The notes under the pieces: generated by a model
Told to the model about the DNA's origin: nothing
Databases searched by the model: none
Seen by the model: the letters and a program-made list of their open reading frames with translations, nothing else
NCBI GenBank assembly: GCA_947038405.1
Contig: CAMQVY010000001.1
Location: forward strand, 62,001-126,000
DNA from: an uncultured Rikenellaceae bacterium
GTDB taxonomy: Bacteria; Bacteroidota; Bacteroidia; Bacteroidales; Rikenellaceae
Direction: 5' to 3'
DNA: 64,000 bases
Part shown: in pieces, positions 1 to 9,725 of the stretch
Layout of the letters: each line of letters opens with the position of its first letter
Numbering within the stretch: the first letter of the stretch is position 1
Program-made: the position numbers and the translations under genes

Positions 1-75
1 TAAAAAAATAACATAATATCGCCTTAAGCTACACGAAATAACATAAGACACTTAAATATAATATACGTAATAATG

Positions 76-789
76 TTAATTTTGTTTCACTTCTTTAAGG
101 ATTTCTTCAACATCCGCCATTGAATAGCAGTCCTCGACACTATTACTTCCATTTTTTGTTCTTCTCAGAGAGCTCAAGTATGCTCCGTTATTAAGTTTTT
201 CACCTAACTCCATTGCTATAGATCTTATGTAAGTTCCTTTACTACATCTGATTCTAACTCTAACACGTGGCATTTCAAACTCTTCAATCTCGATTGAATG
301 TATTGTGATCAGAGCTTGTCTCATAACAACCTCACTACCCTCTCTTGCATGTTCGTAAGCTCTTTTTCCATCAATTTTCTTAGCCGAGTAAACTGGGGGG
401 GTCTGAAGTCTCTCACCGCAAAGCTCTTTCAAAGCCTGTTCAACATCTTCACGAGTAATATGATCTATTGGAAATGTCTCACTAACGGGGTGCTCCATAT
501 CAAAACTAGGAGTCACTGCACCAAGAACTATATCTGTCACATACTCTTTCTCTTCAGCTTGTAATGACTCAACTAACTTAGTAGCCTTACCAATACACAC
601 TATCAATACACCAGTTGCTAAAGGGTCTAATGTACCAGCGTGTCCGACTTTAATTTTCTTGAAACCAAGTCTCATAATTGCAGACTTCACCTTCCTTACA
701 ACATCAGTCGATGTCCATGTATATGGTTTATCGATATAAAGGACAAAGCCTTCAGGGAAATTTAATTTATTTGATAATACTTTCTCCAC
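76..789 (-). CDS. truB: tRNA pseudouridine(55) synthase TruB
   Basis: Converts U55 of the tRNA T-loop to pseudouridine in the cytoplasm. The 237-aa protein carries the TruB catalytic block VGHAGTLDPLATG at residues 48-60, with D55 as the expected catalytic aspartate, preceded by the usual IDKPYTWTS stretch. Length fits bacterial TruB without an extended PUA tail. The reading frame opens with GTG at 787-789 and there is no in-frame ATG upstream, so GTG is the likely start. It is the last minus-strand gene before the window edge and is separated from ilvE by a repeat element at about 834-961. In many Bacteroidota truB follows uppP directly; here uppP lies about 27 kb away. Identification is firm; the exact start is less so. 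Confidence 0.95.
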   Translation of the reverse strand: MEKVLSNKLNFPEGFVLYIDKPYTWTSTDVVRKVKSAIMRLGFKKIKVGHAGTLDPLATGVLIVCIGKATKLVESLQAEEKEYVTDIVLGAVTPSFDMEHPVSETFPIDHITREDVEQALKELCGERLQTPPVYSAKKIDGKRAYEHAREGSEVVMRQALITIHSIEIEEFEMPRVRVRIRCSKGTYIRSIAMELGEKLNNGAYLSSLRRTKNGSNSVEDCYSMADVEEILKEVKQN

Positions 790-833
790 AATTAATTTTA
801 ATTTGTAATGAATACTCTAAAAACTAGATTAAT

Positions 834-961
834 AAAACAGAGTTTTGCTAAACTTTTTAAAATTCAGCGTCGCAGACAATTTTGTCAAATTATACGACAA
901 ACTGTCTGCGACGCGAAACTATATAAAGCTTCATCCACTCTTCGTGACGGAACTCTATTTT
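834..961. repeat. Dispersed palindromic repeat, family 1 copy (3' of ilvE)
   Basis: Left arm aaaacagagtt and right arm aactctatttt bracket a strong hairpin at 867-914, where GCGTCGCAGACA-type arms pair over about 19 bp. The segment ending GAAACTATATAAAGCTTCATC matches the reverse complement of the GATGAAACTTTATAAAGTTTC block of the tandem array at 61.8-62.3 kb, so this is a diverged reverse-orientation copy. The right arm runs into the last codons and stop of ilvE. The hairpin may also terminate ilvE transcription. Confidence 0.7.
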
Positions 962-1968
962 ACTATAGTTACCCAATTATGTGTATCTTCAACCTCACCG
1001 TATTGAATACCACACAATCTATTGTATAACTCTGTTGTAACTTTTCCAACGCTATCTCCAAATGAGTATGTAATATCCTCTTTCGGGTCATAAACACTTC
1101 CAATAGGAGATATAACTGCTGCTGTTCCACAAGAACCAGCCTCTTCAAATGTAGCCAACTCTGCCAAATCAACCTCACGTCTTTCAACTGTTAATCCTAA
1201 ATCTTCAGCTAATTGAGTCAAGCTGAGATTAGTTATAGATGGTAGTACAGAGTGTGATTTAGGAGTAACATATGTTCCATTCTTTATTCCAAAGAAATTA
1301 GCAGCTCCACACTCATCTATATATCGTTTCTCTTTCGCATCTAAATAGATAACACTAGAATATCCCATATCATGTCCCCAACTAGCAGAAAGTAAACTTG
1401 CAACATAATTACCACCAGTTTTAACATGACCAGTTCCAAGCGGAGCAGCCCTATCATGGTCTCTATCTACAATAACCTTCATAGGGTTAAATCCACTCTT
1501 GTAATAAGGCCCAACAGGTGTAACAAATATCACAAATAGATATTCATCAGAAGGACTAACACCCACTTGTGCACCCGTACCAATCAACAGCGGTCTAATA
1601 TAAAGAGATGCGCCCGTACCATAAGGAGGAATAAATCTCTCATTTGCTTTAACAACTTTCGTCACTGCATCTACAAACATATCTACAGATGGGGCTTGCA
1701 TCATCAAATAATCAGCAGATGATTTTAGACGCTTAGCATTTTCATCGGCTCTAAAAAGGCGAATTTCGCCATCTACACCTCTGTATGCTTTCAACCCTTC
1801 AAAAGCCTCTTGTCCATAATGAAGGCAAGTTGCAGCTATGTGCATCGGAATATGCTCATCTTGCGATAGAGTCATCTCTTCCCATTTGCCATCCCTATAA
1901 TAACATCTTAAATTGTAGTCAGCCTTCATATAACTGAACCCTAAATTACCCCAATCAATATTTTCCAT
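955..1968 (-). CDS. ilvE: Branched-chain amino acid aminotransferase
   Basis: PLP-dependent fold-type IV transaminase that catalyses the last step of valine, leucine and isoleucine synthesis and the first step of their breakdown. The 337-aa protein is of the long, eukaryote-like BCAT class. The stretch HVKTGGNY places the PLP-binding lysine at K183, and the cofactor/substrate region ECGAANFF follows near residue 240. The ATG start at 1966-1968 is the only sensible one, since the N-terminus MENIDWGNLGF is typical. Its stop codon lies inside the right arm of the repeat element behind it. metG is upstream on the same strand, separated by about 92 nt that hold a double-hairpin element. Confidence 0.95.
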   Translation of the reverse strand: MENIDWGNLGFSYMKADYNLRCYYRDGKWEEMTLSQDEHIPMHIAATCLHYGQEAFEGLKAYRGVDGEIRLFRADENAKRLKSSADYLMMQAPSVDMFVDAVTKVVKANERFIPPYGTGASLYIRPLLIGTGAQVGVSPSDEYLFVIFVTPVGPYYKSGFNPMKVIVDRDHDRAAPLGTGHVKTGGNYVASLLSASWGHDMGYSSVIYLDAKEKRYIDECGAANFFGIKNGTYVTPKSHSVLPSITNLSLTQLAEDLGLTVERREVDLAELATFEEAGSCGTAAVISPIGSVYDPKEDITYSFGDSVGKVTTELYNRLCGIQYGEVEDTHNWVTIVK

Positions 1969-2002
1969 TATAATAAATATTAAAAAACTGTTTACACTCT
2001 AT

Positions 2003-2046
2003 TAGTTCACTGCAATCACACAACGAAGCCCACTCAGGGCATCTTG
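2003..2046 (+). repeat. Short double-hairpin element, family 2 copy A
   Basis: Reads GTTCACTGCAATCAC... followed by GCCC-ACTCA-GGGC. It shares the order 'CACTGC hairpin, then GCCC/GGGC hairpin' with elements at 4116, 12014 and 49414. It lies between metG (stop) and ilvE (start), so it is 3' of metG. The first hairpin is degraded in this copy. Confidence 0.5.
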
Positions 2047-2060
2047 CGAATTACATTTAA

Positions 2061-4100
2061 CTACCCTACGATAGTTCCACTATTAACTTTATCTTGAGGA
2101 GACAACAATACTAGCTTACCACTAGCATCAGAGCCCATAAGAATCATACCACTAGACTCTATTCCTTTCAGAGTACGAGGAGCTAGATTAACCAATACTA
2201 ACACCTGTTTCCCAATAAGTTCCTCTGGTTTATAGTGCTCTGCAATACCCGACACAATATCTCTAGTATCCATACCAGTATCTACTGTAAGCTTCAACAG
2301 CTTTTTAGTTTTTGCTACTTTTTCAGCAGCAACGACAGTAGAGACACGAATATCCATCTTTCCGAAATCGTCAAAAGATACATTTTCTTTCTGTGGAGTA
2401 ATATTTTGAAGAGCTTCATTCTCTGCATTCTCAAGTTTAGAACGCTCTAATTTAGCCATTTGCTGCTCAACAACGCTATCCTCAATTTTTTCAAATAATA
2501 GTTCTGCTTTACCAATCTTATGTCCAGCACTAACTAAAGAACTAGAACCTAAAGACTCCCACTCCTGCTTCTCAACATTCAACATTTTCAATAATTTTGC
2601 TGAAGTAAATGGAAGGAACGGCTCAATTGCAATAGCAAGATTAACAGTAATTTGCAATGCAACATTAAGCGTTGTTTTAACTCTTTCAGGATCAGTTTTA
2701 ATCACCTTCCAAGGCTCCGTATCAGCAAGATACTTATTACCAAGTCTAGCGATTGCCATAGCATCTTTTAGTGCTTCACGGAATCTGTAATGTTCAACAT
2801 TATTCTCTAGTGATAGTTTGATTGCTGGCAACTCATTAAGAGTATCTTTGTCGTAGTCAGTCAACTCACCAGACTCAGGGACAACACCCTCATAATACTT
2901 ATCAGTTAACACGAGAGCTCTATTTACGAAGTTTCCTAAAATAGCTACTAACTCGTTATTATTTCGAGCTTGGAAGTCTTTCCAAGTGAAATCATTATCT
3001 TTAGTTTCGGGAGCATTTGCACATAGCACATATCTCAATACATCCTCTTTTCCAGGGAACTCATCAAGATATTCATGCAACCACACTGCCCAATTACGAG
3101 AGGTTGAAATCTTATCACCCTCAAGATTTAGGAACTCATTTGCAGGAACATTTTCAGGAAGAATATAATCTCCATGCGCCTCTAGCATAGCAGGGAATAC
3201 GATACAATGGAATACGATATTATCTTTACCGATAAAACATACTAGCTTTGTATCATCTTGTTTCCAATACTGCTCCCAATCAGGAGTAAGTTCTTTCGTA
3301 GCAGAGATGTAACCAATAGGAGCATCAAACCACACGTATAAAACTTTGCCCTCCGCACCTTCAACAGGCACAGGAATACCCCAATCAAGGTCACGACTAA
3401 CTGCTCTTGGCTGCAATCCTAAGTCTAACCAGCTTTTACACTGTCCATACACATTAGGTTTCCACTCTTTATGCTGCTCCAAAATCCACTCACGCAACAT
3501 TGGTTCGTGTTTGTCTAGAGGCAAATACCAATGCTTCGTCTCTTTCATTATAGGATCCGAACCAGTGATTGTACTCTTTGGGTTTATTAAGTCAGTAGCA
3601 TTTAGCGTTGTACCACAGTTCTCACACTGATCTCCATATGCTCTATCATTCTGACAATGAGGACACACACCTGTAATATATCTATCAGCAAGGAATGCGT
3701 TAGCCTCTGAGTCATAGTATTGCATTGTTGATTGTTCAATAAACTCACCTTGATCATAAAGCTTTTTAAAGAAATTAGAAGCTGTTTCACTATGAGTTTT
3801 TGATGATGTACGAGAGTATATATCAAACGAAATTCCGAAGCGTTGAAAAGCATCTTTAATCATTCCGTGATATTTATCGACAACATCCTGAGGAGTAATC
3901 CCCTCTTTACGTGCTTTAATAGTAATTGGCACACCGTGCTCATCAGAGCCACAAACAGATATAACATCCTCGCCTTTCAACCTCAAATATCTAGTATAGA
4001 TATCAGAAGGAATGTATACTCCAGCAAGATGGCCAATATGTACTGGTCCATTTGCATACGGAAGAGCAGATGTTACAAGGTGTCGCTTAAATTTTTTCAT
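2061..4100 (-). CDS. metG: Methionyl-tRNA synthetase
   Basis: Charges tRNA-Met in the cytoplasm. The 679-aa class I synthetase has the HIGH motif at residues 21-24 and the KMSKS-equivalent KISTS at about 330-334. A zinc knuckle uses C146, C149, C159 and C162, and a C-terminal EMAP/Trbp-type tRNA-binding domain starts near residue 575 ([12 protein letters not shown]). That four-cysteine, C-terminally extended architecture is the one usual in Bacteroidota and E. coli. The ATG start gives [19 protein letters not shown], matching the family. Flanked on both sides by family 2 double-hairpin elements. Confidence 0.97.
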   Translation of the reverse strand: MKKFKRHLVTSALPYANGPVHIGHLAGVYIPSDIYTRYLRLKGEDVISVCGSDEHGVPITIKARKEGITPQDVVDKYHGMIKDAFQRFGISFDIYSRTSSKTHSETASNFFKKLYDQGEFIEQSTMQYYDSEANAFLADRYITGVCPHCQNDRAYGDQCENCGTTLNATDLINPKSTITGSDPIMKETKHWYLPLDKHEPMLREWILEQHKEWKPNVYGQCKSWLDLGLQPRAVSRDLDWGIPVPVEGAEGKVLYVWFDAPIGYISATKELTPDWEQYWKQDDTKLVCFIGKDNIVFHCIVFPAMLEAHGDYILPENVPANEFLNLEGDKISTSRNWAVWLHEYLDEFPGKEDVLRYVLCANAPETKDNDFTWKDFQARNNNELVAILGNFVNRALVLTDKYYEGVVPESGELTDYDKDTLNELPAIKLSLENNVEHYRFREALKDAMAIARLGNKYLADTEPWKVIKTDPERVKTTLNVALQITVNLAIAIEPFLPFTSAKLLKMLNVEKQEWESLGSSSLVSAGHKIGKAELLFEKIEDSVVEQQMAKLERSKLENAENEALQNITPQKENVSFDDFGKMDIRVSTVVAAEKVAKTKKLLKLTVDTGMDTRDIVSGIAEHYKPEELIGKQVLVLVNLAPRTLKGIESSGMILMGSDASGKLVLLSPQDKVNSGTIVG

Positions 4101-4112
4101 CTATTTATATTA

Positions 4113-4154
4113 TTAGTTCACTGCACTCATGCAGTGCTGCCCATGCAGGGCAGT
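4113..4154 (+). repeat. Short double-hairpin element, family 2 copy B
   Basis: Best-formed copy. Hairpin 1 at 4119-4136 has a 7-bp stem CACTGCA/TGCAGTG with loop CTCA. Hairpin 2 at 4137-4153 has a 6-bp stem CTGCCC/GGGCAG with loop ATGCA. It lies between the YitT gene (stop at 4222) and the metG start. No T-run follows on the plus strand beyond TTTT, so intrinsic termination is possible but not obvious. Confidence 0.6.
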
Positions 4155-4221
4155 TTTATCAAACTATTGATTCTACTATAACTAATCTGTTATTTAAAAC
4201 TTTAAAAAGTCTCCAGATAAT

Positions 4222-5100
4222 CTATTTGCGGAGAGGTTCAAATCCCAATCCATATACACCCATAACACTACCAACTGTAATAAATGCGTTAGGATCATAC
4301 TCCTTGACGACTCTTAATAGTGACGGCATCTCATTTTTCCTACAAACAACCATCACAATTTTCATAGGATCTTTAGAGTACCATCCCTCACCATTAAGGA
4401 GTGTCACACCACGTCCAATCTCATCATAAACTCTTTCAGCAATAACTTTATGATTTTTAGAAACGATCAAGACCTGAGATGATTGTTTGTTACCCGCTAA
4501 GAACATATCTAGAGTGTATCCAAATACAGAAACGAGAACAAAACTATAAATAACTGTAGTAATATCATCTTTAATAAAATACGACAATCCTATTACACAA
4601 AAGTCACAATACATAATAACCTTCCCATAACTTACTGTTTTATATTTATTTATAATCATAGCAATAATGTCTGTACCACCAGTACTACCACCTTGCGAGA
4701 AACATAAACTAGTACCGAATCCAGCAATTGTGCCACCTAAGATTACAGACAAGAATTTATCATCACACAACCCTACTAAATCAACAGGGAGGACTCTTTG
4801 CATAAATCCCATCATAAATGATAGTAATGATACAGCATATATTGTTTTGGTACTAAATTTAGCCCCTATAATAAAATAGGCTACAGTAAGGAAGACTCCA
4901 TTAATTGCGAACATAGAGTATGTCAAAGGGATTTCAAAGCCGTAAAACAACAACATTGACATACCACTTACACCTCCACCAACAAGTCCAGCAGGCAGTA
5001 CAATTCCCATCCAAGCGAATGCGTACAGTGATATTCCTATAGAGATAATAATATACTCTCTTACTGTACGTAATAAATTTTGTTTTGATAATTCGATCAT
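4222..5100 (-). CDS. YitT family membrane protein (DUF161/DUF2179)
   Basis: A 292-aa integral membrane protein of unknown substrate. About five or six hydrophobic segments fill residues 15-195, with the glycine-rich family blocks GLVGGGVSGMSM near residue 38 and FSQGGSTGGTDIIA near residue 135. A soluble C-terminal DUF2179 domain (about 205-285, with RGVTLLNGEGWYS) follows. Family members are annotated as YitT/YebE-type; their transport role is not established. It lies just downstream of manA on the same strand (10-nt gap) and probably shares its transcript. The C-terminus FEPLRK contains a chance T-loop-like sequence discussed among the rejected items. Confidence 0.85.
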   Translation of the reverse strand: MIELSKQNLLRTVREYIIISIGISLYAFAWMGIVLPAGLVGGGVSGMSMLLFYGFEIPLTYSMFAINGVFLTVAYFIIGAKFSTKTIYAVSLLSFMMGFMQRVLPVDLVGLCDDKFLSVILGGTIAGFGTSLCFSQGGSTGGTDIIAMIINKYKTVSYGKVIMYCDFCVIGLSYFIKDDITTVIYSFVLVSVFGYTLDMFLAGNKQSSQVLIVSKNHKVIAERVYDEIGRGVTLLNGEGWYSKDPMKIVMVVCRKNEMPSLLRVVKEYDPNAFITVGSVMGVYGLGFEPLRK

Positions 5101-5110
5101 AATAATTTAA

Positions 5111-6079
5111 CTATTTAATATATGCTTCAAGGATCTTCGCCCTTCCAATTAATTCGACACTACTTTCTTGAGCAGGAATAAGTAAACACTCTCCTTTTTT
5201 AAGTGGAGTAATACTACCTTCAACATTAACGGTCATTTCCCCTTCAATACAGATATATATAACAAAGCTATCAAGCTCTGCATACTCTTTATACACTTCC
5301 CCATCAACACTAATCATATTAGATGTAAAGTAGTTACAATCAGCAACTTTTACGGTATCATTAACCTTAGGTTCGACCGTAATTTTATCGCTTTTTTCAC
5401 TTCCGAAATCAATTGAATCGACTGCAAATTCAGTATATAGTTGCCTTGGATACCCATCACTATCAACTCTACCCCAATCATCAATACGATATGTAATATC
5501 AGATGTCTGTTGTATTTCAGCAATCAGCAACCCTTTACCAATAGCATGAATAGTTCCAGCTGGGATAAAATAAGCCTCACCAGCTTTTGCCTCAATTTTA
5601 TTCATTAATTCAGACATTGTCCCTTTGTCGAGGCTATCCAGATATCTCTCTTTAGTTACCGCACCGTCGAATCCAACATACATAGCTCCTCCATCTTGTG
5701 CATCTAACACATAACAGAGTTCCGTTTTCCCGTATGAGTTATGTCTATCTTTTGCGATTTCATCATTAGGATGTACTTGTATCGACAGTACATCTTGAGC
5801 ATCAATCAACTTAATCAAAAGGGGGAATTCAAGACCAAACTCTGCGTAGACTTTTTCACCAACTAGCTCACCCATATACACTTCAATAAGCTCTTGGAGA
5901 TTATTCCCAGCCAACACGCCATTGGTCACAACAGATATATCGTCCTCGATACCTGAAATTTCCCAACTCTCACCAATCTTCACCCCCTCAGGAAGCTCTT
6001 TTCCGAACTTATCTTTGAGGGCTGTTCCTCCCCAAATTCGTTCTTTTAAAAGTGGTTTGAATTTCAATGGATATAACAT
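5111..6079 (-). CDS. manA: Mannose-6-phosphate isomerase, class I
   Basis: Interconverts mannose-6-phosphate and fructose-6-phosphate, feeding GDP-mannose/fucose sugars or catabolising mannose. The 322-aa cupin has the zinc ligand set Q101 and H103 (QVHPNDE), E120 (GKTELCYV) and H178 (GTIHAIG), plus the downstream arginine in ITYRIDDWGR. This short form, lacking the helical insert of the E. coli enzyme, is the Bacillus/Bacteroides type. It starts at ATG (MLYPLKFKPLLKERIWGG). It is first of a probable manA-yitT unit and divergent from the ABC exporter genes. Confidence 0.93.
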   Translation of the reverse strand: MLYPLKFKPLLKERIWGGTALKDKFGKELPEGVKIGESWEISGIEDDISVVTNGVLAGNNLQELIEVYMGELVGEKVYAEFGLEFPLLIKLIDAQDVLSIQVHPNDEIAKDRHNSYGKTELCYVLDAQDGGAMYVGFDGAVTKERYLDSLDKGTMSELMNKIEAKAGEAYFIPAGTIHAIGKGLLIAEIQQTSDITYRIDDWGRVDSDGYPRQLYTEFAVDSIDFGSEKSDKITVEPKVNDTVKVADCNYFTSNMISVDGEVYKEYAELDSFVIYICIEGEMTVNVEGSITPLKKGECLLIPAQESSVELIGRAKILEAYIK

Positions 6080-6252
6080 ATTTTTTCACATTTAACTTTA
6101 ACACTCAATAATAACCCCAAATGTAACTGTTTTTTAGTAATTTTTCATACCCTATTCAAAATTTTATTATTTATTACCTATATACACTGCAAAACTTATA
6201 AAAAATCTGAGTTTTATGGAGCAAAATTGATCTGAATTAATAATAAAATTGT

Positions 6253-6260
6253 TACTTTTG
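6253..6260 (+). promoter_or_regulatory. Bacteroidota-type -7 box for the ABC exporter operon
   Basis: TACTTTTG fits TAnnTTTG and lies 40 nt upstream of the ATP-binding gene, in the divergent gap after manA. A TTG at 6227-6229 is 23 nt away, slightly longer than the usual 19-20, so only the -7 box is called with any confidence. Confidence 0.5.
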
Positions 6261-6299
6261 AAGGATTAAATTTAAATTAGCTGCAAAACGATAAAAACA

Positions 6300-7217
6300 A
6301 TGGAGATACTTAATGTAAAAAACGTATCAAAACAGTATACAAATCACCTTGCACTTGATGATGTTTCACTAAGTGTTCCAGAGGGTTCTATTTATGGACT
6401 ACTCGGGCCGAACGGAGCAGGTAAGACAACATTAATACGCATCATCAACCACATTACAGCTCCAGACAGTGGGGAGGTATCATTTATGGGCAGACGCTTA
6501 TGTGCAGATGATGTCTACAAAATAGGCTATCTTCCAGAGGAGAGAGGGCTATATAAAAAGATGAAAGTTGGAGAGCAAGCAATATATTTTGCACGACTTA
6601 AAGGACTATCAAAAAACGATGCTATTTCACGTCTAAAGTATTGGTTTACGAAGTTTGGAATTGAAGAGTGGTGGGATAAAAAAGTTGAAGATCTAAGTAA
6701 AGGTATGGCTCAAAAAGTACAGTTTATCATAACCGTACTTCACAAACCCAAATTACTAATTTTCGATGAGCCATTCAGTGGATTTGATCCTATAAATGCA
6801 AATATGCTGAAAGAGGAGATATTAAATATGAAAAAGGAGGGTTCTACAATAATCTTCTCTACCCATAATATGTCCTCCGTAGAGGAGATTTGCGACCATA
6901 TTTCACTCATTAACAGATCAAAAAACATACTTAGCGGTGAGGTCGAAGAGATTAAACATAGATATGCAGGTAACACATATAATCTCTCTTTTGGTGGAGA
7001 TAAAGAGCAACTAAAGAGAGCTCTTATGGGCGTTGATATTGTATTTAATGAGACAAAAGATACAAATGATGCGATCATTAAGATCCCAACAGTAGATGGA
7101 GTTAGAGATATTATATCGAGAGTAAATGAATCGGTTGAAATATACTCATTCAACAAAGTTATACCTAGCATGAATGATATATTTATTAACGCCGTAGCTG
7201 GAAAACTTAACTTATAG
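6300..7217 (+). CDS. ABC-2 type exporter, ATP-binding protein (NatA-like)
   Basis: Nucleotide-binding subunit that would power the membrane partner encoded immediately downstream. In 305 aa it has Walker A GPNGAGKT (36-43), an unusual signature LSKGM (132-136, in place of LSGGQ), Walker B LLIFDEP (152-158) and the H-loop STHN. The C-terminal 80 residues form the DUF4162-like tail usual in this subgroup. The stop codon TAG at 7215-7217 abuts the ATG of the permease with no gap, which argues for translational coupling. Na+ export has been shown for Bacillus NatAB, but the substrate here is unknown. Confidence 0.9.
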   Translation: MEILNVKNVSKQYTNHLALDDVSLSVPEGSIYGLLGPNGAGKTTLIRIINHITAPDSGEVSFMGRRLCADDVYKIGYLPEERGLYKKMKVGEQAIYFARLKGLSKNDAISRLKYWFTKFGIEEWWDKKVEDLSKGMAQKVQFIITVLHKPKLLIFDEPFSGFDPINANMLKEEILNMKKEGSTIIFSTHNMSSVEEICDHISLINRSKNILSGEVEEIKHRYAGNTYNLSFGGDKEQLKRALMGVDIVFNETKDTNDAIIKIPTVDGVRDIISRVNESVEIYSFNKVIPSMNDIFINAVAGKLNL

Positions 7218-8519
7218 ATGGGAAAGATAGGAATTATTATAGCTAGAGAATTCAACACGAGGGTACGTAAAAAAAGTTTCATCATTACGACTCTCCTTAT
7301 GCCCCTACTTTTTGTGGGACTAATGGTTGCGCCTACCCTTCTTCTGAAGATGGATACAGACAACAGCCGTACGGTTTTAGTTATTGACCATAGCGATGTT
7401 ATTGGAGCGAAATTAAATAGCAACAGTAAGTTAATATTTCAACAGACAGATAAGTCTGAGGAGGATTTAAAAATACAACAACCAGGAGTATTTGGATTTA
7501 TAGTTATAGAGGAAGATGCTGTTAAAAATCCTAATAACATAAAATTACACACGTACGAGTCATCAACGCTAGATACTGAGTCAGCAATAAACAGAGAGTT
7601 GAATCGAGTTATTGAAGATGTACGTTTACTGAATAACAACATAGAGGGGCTAGATAGTATTATCACGAGCATTAAGTCAAACGCCAGAATAAACTCATTT
7701 AAAATTGAGGAAGATGGCGCTAAAAATGCCTCTTCTAGCGCACTATCCATGGGGATTGCCTATGTTTTTGGACTCTTTATCTATATGTTTACCTTTATGT
7801 ATGGCATGATGGTAATGCAAGGGGTTATTGAAGAGAAGAGTTCTAAAGTAGTTGAAGTACTTATATCATCTGTTAAGCCATTTCAACTAATGATGGGTAA
7901 AATTATTGGTATTGCAAGTGTTGCAATTACTCAATTTTTGATATGGATGGTTTTAATTGTTATCTTCAGTAACATTGCACTTCAGATGATAACTATCGAT
8001 CCCGAGACGATGCAAAACTCTATGCAAATGGGAACGTCACTACCCGCAGGAGTTGACAAAGAGGCGATGACAGCACTAACAACACTAACCGATTGGAGCT
8101 TTTTACTCTCTATTTTTGGAAGTTTCGTCATCTATTTCATTGGAGGATATCTACTGTATGCAGCTATGTTTGCCGCAGTTGGGAGTGCGGTTAATAGTGT
8201 TGAAGAGTCACAGCAACTACAACTACCTATCACAATACCACTACTATTGTCAATATTTATAATGATAAGTGTAATAAAAGAGCCCAACAGTACATTGGCT
8301 GTAATTGCGAGTATAATTCCCTTTACATCACCAGTCGTTATGATGGCTAGAATCCCATATGGAGTCCCTACATGGGAGTTGGTAACGTCTATAGTTCTTC
8401 TTTACAGCAGTTTCATCGGCATGGTATGGGTTGCCTCAAAGATATACCGCGTAGGGATATTTATGCACGGTAAACGCCCATCATTCAAAGAGTTATTTAA
8501 ATGGATAAAGTATAACTAA
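7218..8519 (+). CDS. ABC-2 type exporter, permease (NatB-like)
   Basis: Membrane partner of the preceding ATPase. In 433 aa it has one N-terminal membrane segment (about 21-40), a large extracytoplasmic domain (about 45-175) and a C-terminal cluster of five membrane segments. The family signature is VIEEKSSKVVEVLISSVKP followed by FQLMMGKIIG near residues 203-230. This topology is that of the NatB/YhgE-type ABC-2 family. galE follows after 13 nt and may be co-transcribed. Substrate unknown. Confidence 0.88.
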   Translation: MGKIGIIIAREFNTRVRKKSFIITTLLMPLLFVGLMVAPTLLLKMDTDNSRTVLVIDHSDVIGAKLNSNSKLIFQQTDKSEEDLKIQQPGVFGFIVIEEDAVKNPNNIKLHTYESSTLDTESAINRELNRVIEDVRLLNNNIEGLDSIITSIKSNARINSFKIEEDGAKNASSSALSMGIAYVFGLFIYMFTFMYGMMVMQGVIEEKSSKVVEVLISSVKPFQLMMGKIIGIASVAITQFLIWMVLIVIFSNIALQMITIDPETMQNSMQMGTSLPAGVDKEAMTALTTLTDWSFLLSIFGSFVIYFIGGYLLYAAMFAAVGSAVNSVEESQQLQLPITIPLLLSIFIMISVIKEPNSTLAVIASIIPFTSPVVMMARIPYGVPTWELVTSIVLLYSSFIGMVWVASKIYRVGIFMHGKRPSFKELFKWIKYN

Positions 8520-8532
8520 TTATAATAAGTTT

Positions 8533-9558
8533 ATGAAAAAGAAAGTATTAGTAACCGGAGGAGCTGGTTACATCGGATCACACACAACAGTAGAGTTAAT
8601 CGAAGCAGGTTATGATGTTGTAATTGTAGATAATTTATCAAATTCTGAGTTATCAGCAATTGAAGGAATCAAGAGTATTCTTGGTATAGATATACCTTTT
8701 GTTGAAGCAGATTGTTGTGACAAAGTTGCAATGACAAAGTTATTCAACGACTACAAATTTGACGCAGTAATCCACTTTGCCGCTTACAAAGCAGTTGGAG
8801 AGTCAATGAGTCTACCATTGGATTACTACCAAAACAACATCGGTTCATTAATCACACTACTTGAGGTTATGAGAGATAATAAGGTTAACAACCTTGTATT
8901 TTCGTCATCATGTACAGTTTATGGACAAGCAGACGTTCTACCAGTAACAGAGCAGACTCCACGTAAAGATGCAACATCTCCATACGGAAATACGAAGCAA
9001 ATGTGTGAAGATATTTTGAACTTTTCAACAGCAGCATATCCATCTATCCATGGTATTGCGTTGAGATACTTCAATCCAACAGGAGCACATCCAACAGCAC
9101 TTATTGGAGAGTTACCAAAAGGAGTACCGAATAATTTAGTACCATTCATCACACAAACAGCTGCTGGAGTACGTGAGCAACTAAGTGTATTTGGTAATGA
9201 CTACAACACACCTGACGGATCAAACCTTAGAGATTACATCGACGTTATTGACCTAGCTAAAGCTCACGTTATTGCGGTAACTAGATTAGTTGAAGGTAAG
9301 AGTAAATCTAACTACGAGGTATTTAACATTGGAACTGGACGTGCTGTATCTGTATTAGAGCTTGTTGAGACATTCCAAAGAGTTAATGACGTAAAGGTTA
9401 ACTACAAGATTGTTGGACGTAGAGATGGTGATATCGAGGCTGTTTGGGCTGACACTACCTATGCAAATAACGAGTTAGGCTGGAGTGCAAAGCGTACTAT
9501 TGATGAGACAATGGCTGCTGCTTGGGCATGGGAAAAAAACGTTAGAGGTATAAAATAA
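8533..9558 (+). CDS. galE: UDP-glucose 4-epimerase
   Basis: NAD-dependent SDR enzyme interconverting UDP-glucose and UDP-galactose. In 341 aa it has the Rossmann glycine motif TGGAGYIGSH (8-17), the SSSCTVYG segment near residue 124 and the catalytic Y151-xxx-K155 pair (YGNTK). The sugar-binding part contains NLRDYIDVIDLA. Length matches E. coli GalE (338 aa). It sits 13 nt behind the ABC permease and ahead of a long imperfect inverted repeat. No other Leloir genes are adjacent, so it may mainly serve surface polysaccharide synthesis. Confidence 0.95.
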   Translation: MKKKVLVTGGAGYIGSHTTVELIEAGYDVVIVDNLSNSELSAIEGIKSILGIDIPFVEADCCDKVAMTKLFNDYKFDAVIHFAAYKAVGESMSLPLDYYQNNIGSLITLLEVMRDNKVNNLVFSSSCTVYGQADVLPVTEQTPRKDATSPYGNTKQMCEDILNFSTAAYPSIHGIALRYFNPTGAHPTALIGELPKGVPNNLVPFITQTAAGVREQLSVFGNDYNTPDGSNLRDYIDVIDLAKAHVIAVTRLVEGKSKSNYEVFNIGTGRAVSVLELVETFQRVNDVKVNYKIVGRRDGDIEAVWADTTYANNELGWSAKRTIDETMAAAWAWEKNVRGIK

Positions 9559-9710
9559 GAAAAAAGTAGAGAACGGAGTTTTCAGAAAAATTTGATACAT
9601 TTTTTTGTTTTACGTCACAACAATTTATAGTATAGTTTACTTGAACTGCCTGCGACTCGAAACATTAAAAGTTTAACCAAATTTCTTTGAAAACTCCGTT
9701 TTCTTTTTTT
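9559..9710 (+). repeat. Dispersed palindromic repeat, family 1, near full-length copy (3' of galE)
   Basis: Outer inverted arms (about 9562-9590 and 9684-9710, both carrying AACGGAGTTTTC or its complement) bracket a segment that aligns along its whole length with one unit of the array at 61.76-62.28 kb. Shared blocks in order are AAATTTGAT, TATAGTTTACT, GAACTGCC, AAAAGTTTAACCAAA, CTTTGAAAACT and CGTTTTC. It is a diverged, plus-orientation single copy. The right arm ends in a T-run, so it could also terminate galE transcription. Confidence 0.7.
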
Positions 9711-9725
9711 AAAACTTGAGGAATT

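Noticed and set aside
808-1029. 73-codon plus-strand frame between truB and ilvE
   Set aside because: It runs through the palindromic repeat and into the antisense of ilvE, with no family similarity. The repeat explains the open frame poorly conserved by codon use.
4230-4245. GGTTCAAATCCC, resembling a tRNA T-loop
   Set aside because: It lies inside the C-terminal codons (GFEPLRK) of the YitT gene, and no acceptor, D or anticodon arm can be found around it.
7215-7220. Possible frameshift fusion of the ABC ATPase and permease
   Set aside because: The stop TAG and start ATG are adjacent and both proteins have normal lengths, so this is ordinary coupling.
6740-7423. 227-codon open frame on the minus strand across the ABC genes
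   Set aside because: It is antisense to two well-supported family genes, has no recognisable domain and is explained by the codon pattern of the opposite strand.
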